This document shows, piece by piece, positions 63,495 through 64,000 of a stretch of 64,000 nucleotides of DNA. Both the position numbers and the translations under genes were made by a program. The stretch's first letter is position 1. Every line of letters starts with the position of its first letter. Origin of the DNA: Pseudomonadota bacterium. Lineage in GTDB: Bacteria; Desulfobacterota; Desulfobulbia; Desulfobulbales; Desulfocapsaceae. The stretch covers positions 22,493-86,492 of the forward strand of contig JAHIUA010000081.1 in the NCBI GenBank assembly GCA_018817385.1. Direction: 5' to 3'. The notes under the pieces were generated by a model. It was not told the DNA's origin. It saw nothing but the letters and a program-made list of their open reading frames with translations, and did not search any database.

Positions 63495-63520
63495 TGGGGT
63501 CAAGTCTTCCTTTGACCTTT
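63495..63520. repeat. REP-like palindrome at the RAYT 3' end
   Basis: TGGGGTCAAGTCTTCCTTTGACCTTT is an imperfect dyad like that at 48011-48035 and contains the transposase stop codon. Confidence 0.55.
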
Positions 63521-64000
63521 GTTGAGTTTGGTTTCAATCCTGGACACCTTTTCTTTTAATTGCTGATCTGTTACCAGTCGCGACTTTGCTCTCTCGAAGG
63601 CACTGCTGACACTGCTATAACTGGCAATATTATAATCCCTGCCCAACTCAGCAAGGGTTTGACCGCAATACTTTCTCTGCAGAAAAATGGCTACATCCCG
63701 GGAAAGATTTTCTGTTCCACGCCTTGAAAGCATAAGTACATCGTTTTTAACCTTGAATTCTTTGCACACCAATTTCCTGATGACATGGCCGCCTAAGGCA
63801 AGTTCTTTCGATTTCGGGACATCCTGCTTAAAGCGGAGCTCCTGAAAATTTTCTCTGAGCCAATCTTTAAACCCCTCACCACCCAGAATGGACGACAAAT
63901 TCTTCTTTGAATAAAAGGCTGCAATCTCCTCTGACTCCTGTTCCTCCATAAATTCCAGGTATAATTTCCTGGCCTGATTTCTTTTTTCCGAAAACATGGC
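63500..64000 (-). CDS. REP-associated tyrosine transposase, C-terminal part (5' end beyond window)
   Basis: The frame is open from the window edge to the stop at 63500, at least 166 codons. It contains the RAYT C-terminal segment GGEGFKDWLRENFQEL (after the Y1 catalytic domain) and a DnaA-like helix-turn-helix (FKVKNDVLMLSRRGTENLSRDVAIFLQRK, then LAELGRDYNIASYSSVSSA). The catalytic Tyr and HUH motif must lie upstream, outside the window. Such enzymes cut and join REP palindromes as single strands. This copy looks intact over the visible part, while the related copy at 48 kb is decayed. Confidence 0.85.
   Translation of the reverse strand, partial: AMFSEKRNQARKLYLEFMEEQESEEIAAFYSKKNLSSILGGEGFKDWLRENFQELRFKQDVPKSKELALGGHVIRKLVCKEFKVKNDVLMLSRRGTENLSRDVAIFLQRKYCGQTLAELGRDYNIASYSSVSSAFERAKSRLVTDQQLKEKVSRIETKLNKGQRKT

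Noticed and set aside
1..64000. CRISPR array or tRNA/rRNA gene
   Set aside because: No regularly spaced direct repeats of 24-40 bp and no cloverleaf or conserved rRNA segment were noticed on either strand by eye.

Overview
The window reads like the chromosome of a sulfur- or metal-cycling deltaproteobacterium, probably Desulfobulbales or a close relative. This is inferred from gene content only: an FmdE-type protein beside a metal-chelate ABC transporter, a membrane sensor with a periplasmic CxxCH haem motif, a GEMM-type (cyclic dinucleotide) riboswitch, REP-associated transposases, and secreted proteins with D-x-D-x-DG repeats. No rRNA or tRNA gene was recognised.

Left part (1-11.1 kb). A ModA-like binding protein is cut by the window edge. 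It is followed by a haem-type sensor lacking a kinase domain, a decayed ISL3 transposase, and a four-gene minus-strand operon (binding protein, permease, ATPase, FmdE-like protein) bracketed by two copies of a 38-bp direct repeat. A ParA ATPase and a small partner gene, the latter apparently shortened by an in-frame TGA, sit next to the fragment of a secreted protein.

Centre (11.7-39.8 kb). A long plus-strand operon, most of whose genes overlap by 4 nt, encodes an extracellular contractile injection system (eCIS). It has one sheath, one tube, a zinc-ribbon baseplate chaperone, a DUF4255 terminator, an AAA+ ATPase, a CIS tube-initiator/LysM pair, a split spike (hub, OB-fold, PAAR-like tip), gp25, two J-like wedge proteins (one carrying an inserted PA14 domain), a gpI-like protein and a giant DUF6519 beta-helix protein. 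Embedded in it is a protein of about 1835 residues with two DUF4157 (eCIS core) modules. Each is followed by a different candidate protease: an HELGH metalloprotease and a His/Cys caspase/CHAT-like domain. This is the best candidate for an undescribed toxin delivery system. No tape measure or classical tail fibre was recognised.

Right accessory part (40-54 kb). An exported RHS protein with a unique C-terminal tip and a mini YD-repeat protein come first. Two exported proteins of unknown function follow, the promoter-proximal one behind a GEMM-like riboswitch whose P1 strand overlaps an intrinsic terminator. Then comes a defence island: a TIR protein, an Mrr-like nuclease, a DUF3883 nuclease coupled to a methyltransferase, and AbiE with an intact antitoxin and a broken toxin. 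A decayed second parA 5' end with its promoter lies at 53.8-54.0 kb, in the same orientation as the intact parA at 11 kb. The eCIS and defence cargo therefore lie between two homologous parA promoter regions, which suggests a recombination-bounded or plasmid-derived island.

Far right (54-64 kb). This part holds a VIT/vWA/YfaP/BamE-like multidomain protein, a group-2 sigma-70 factor, a Cys-based phosphatase, a Cys-rich unknown, a divergent WYL regulator, a Kef-type antiporter, and a REP-associated tyrosine transposase cut by the window end. A degenerate copy of that transposase lies at 48 kb.
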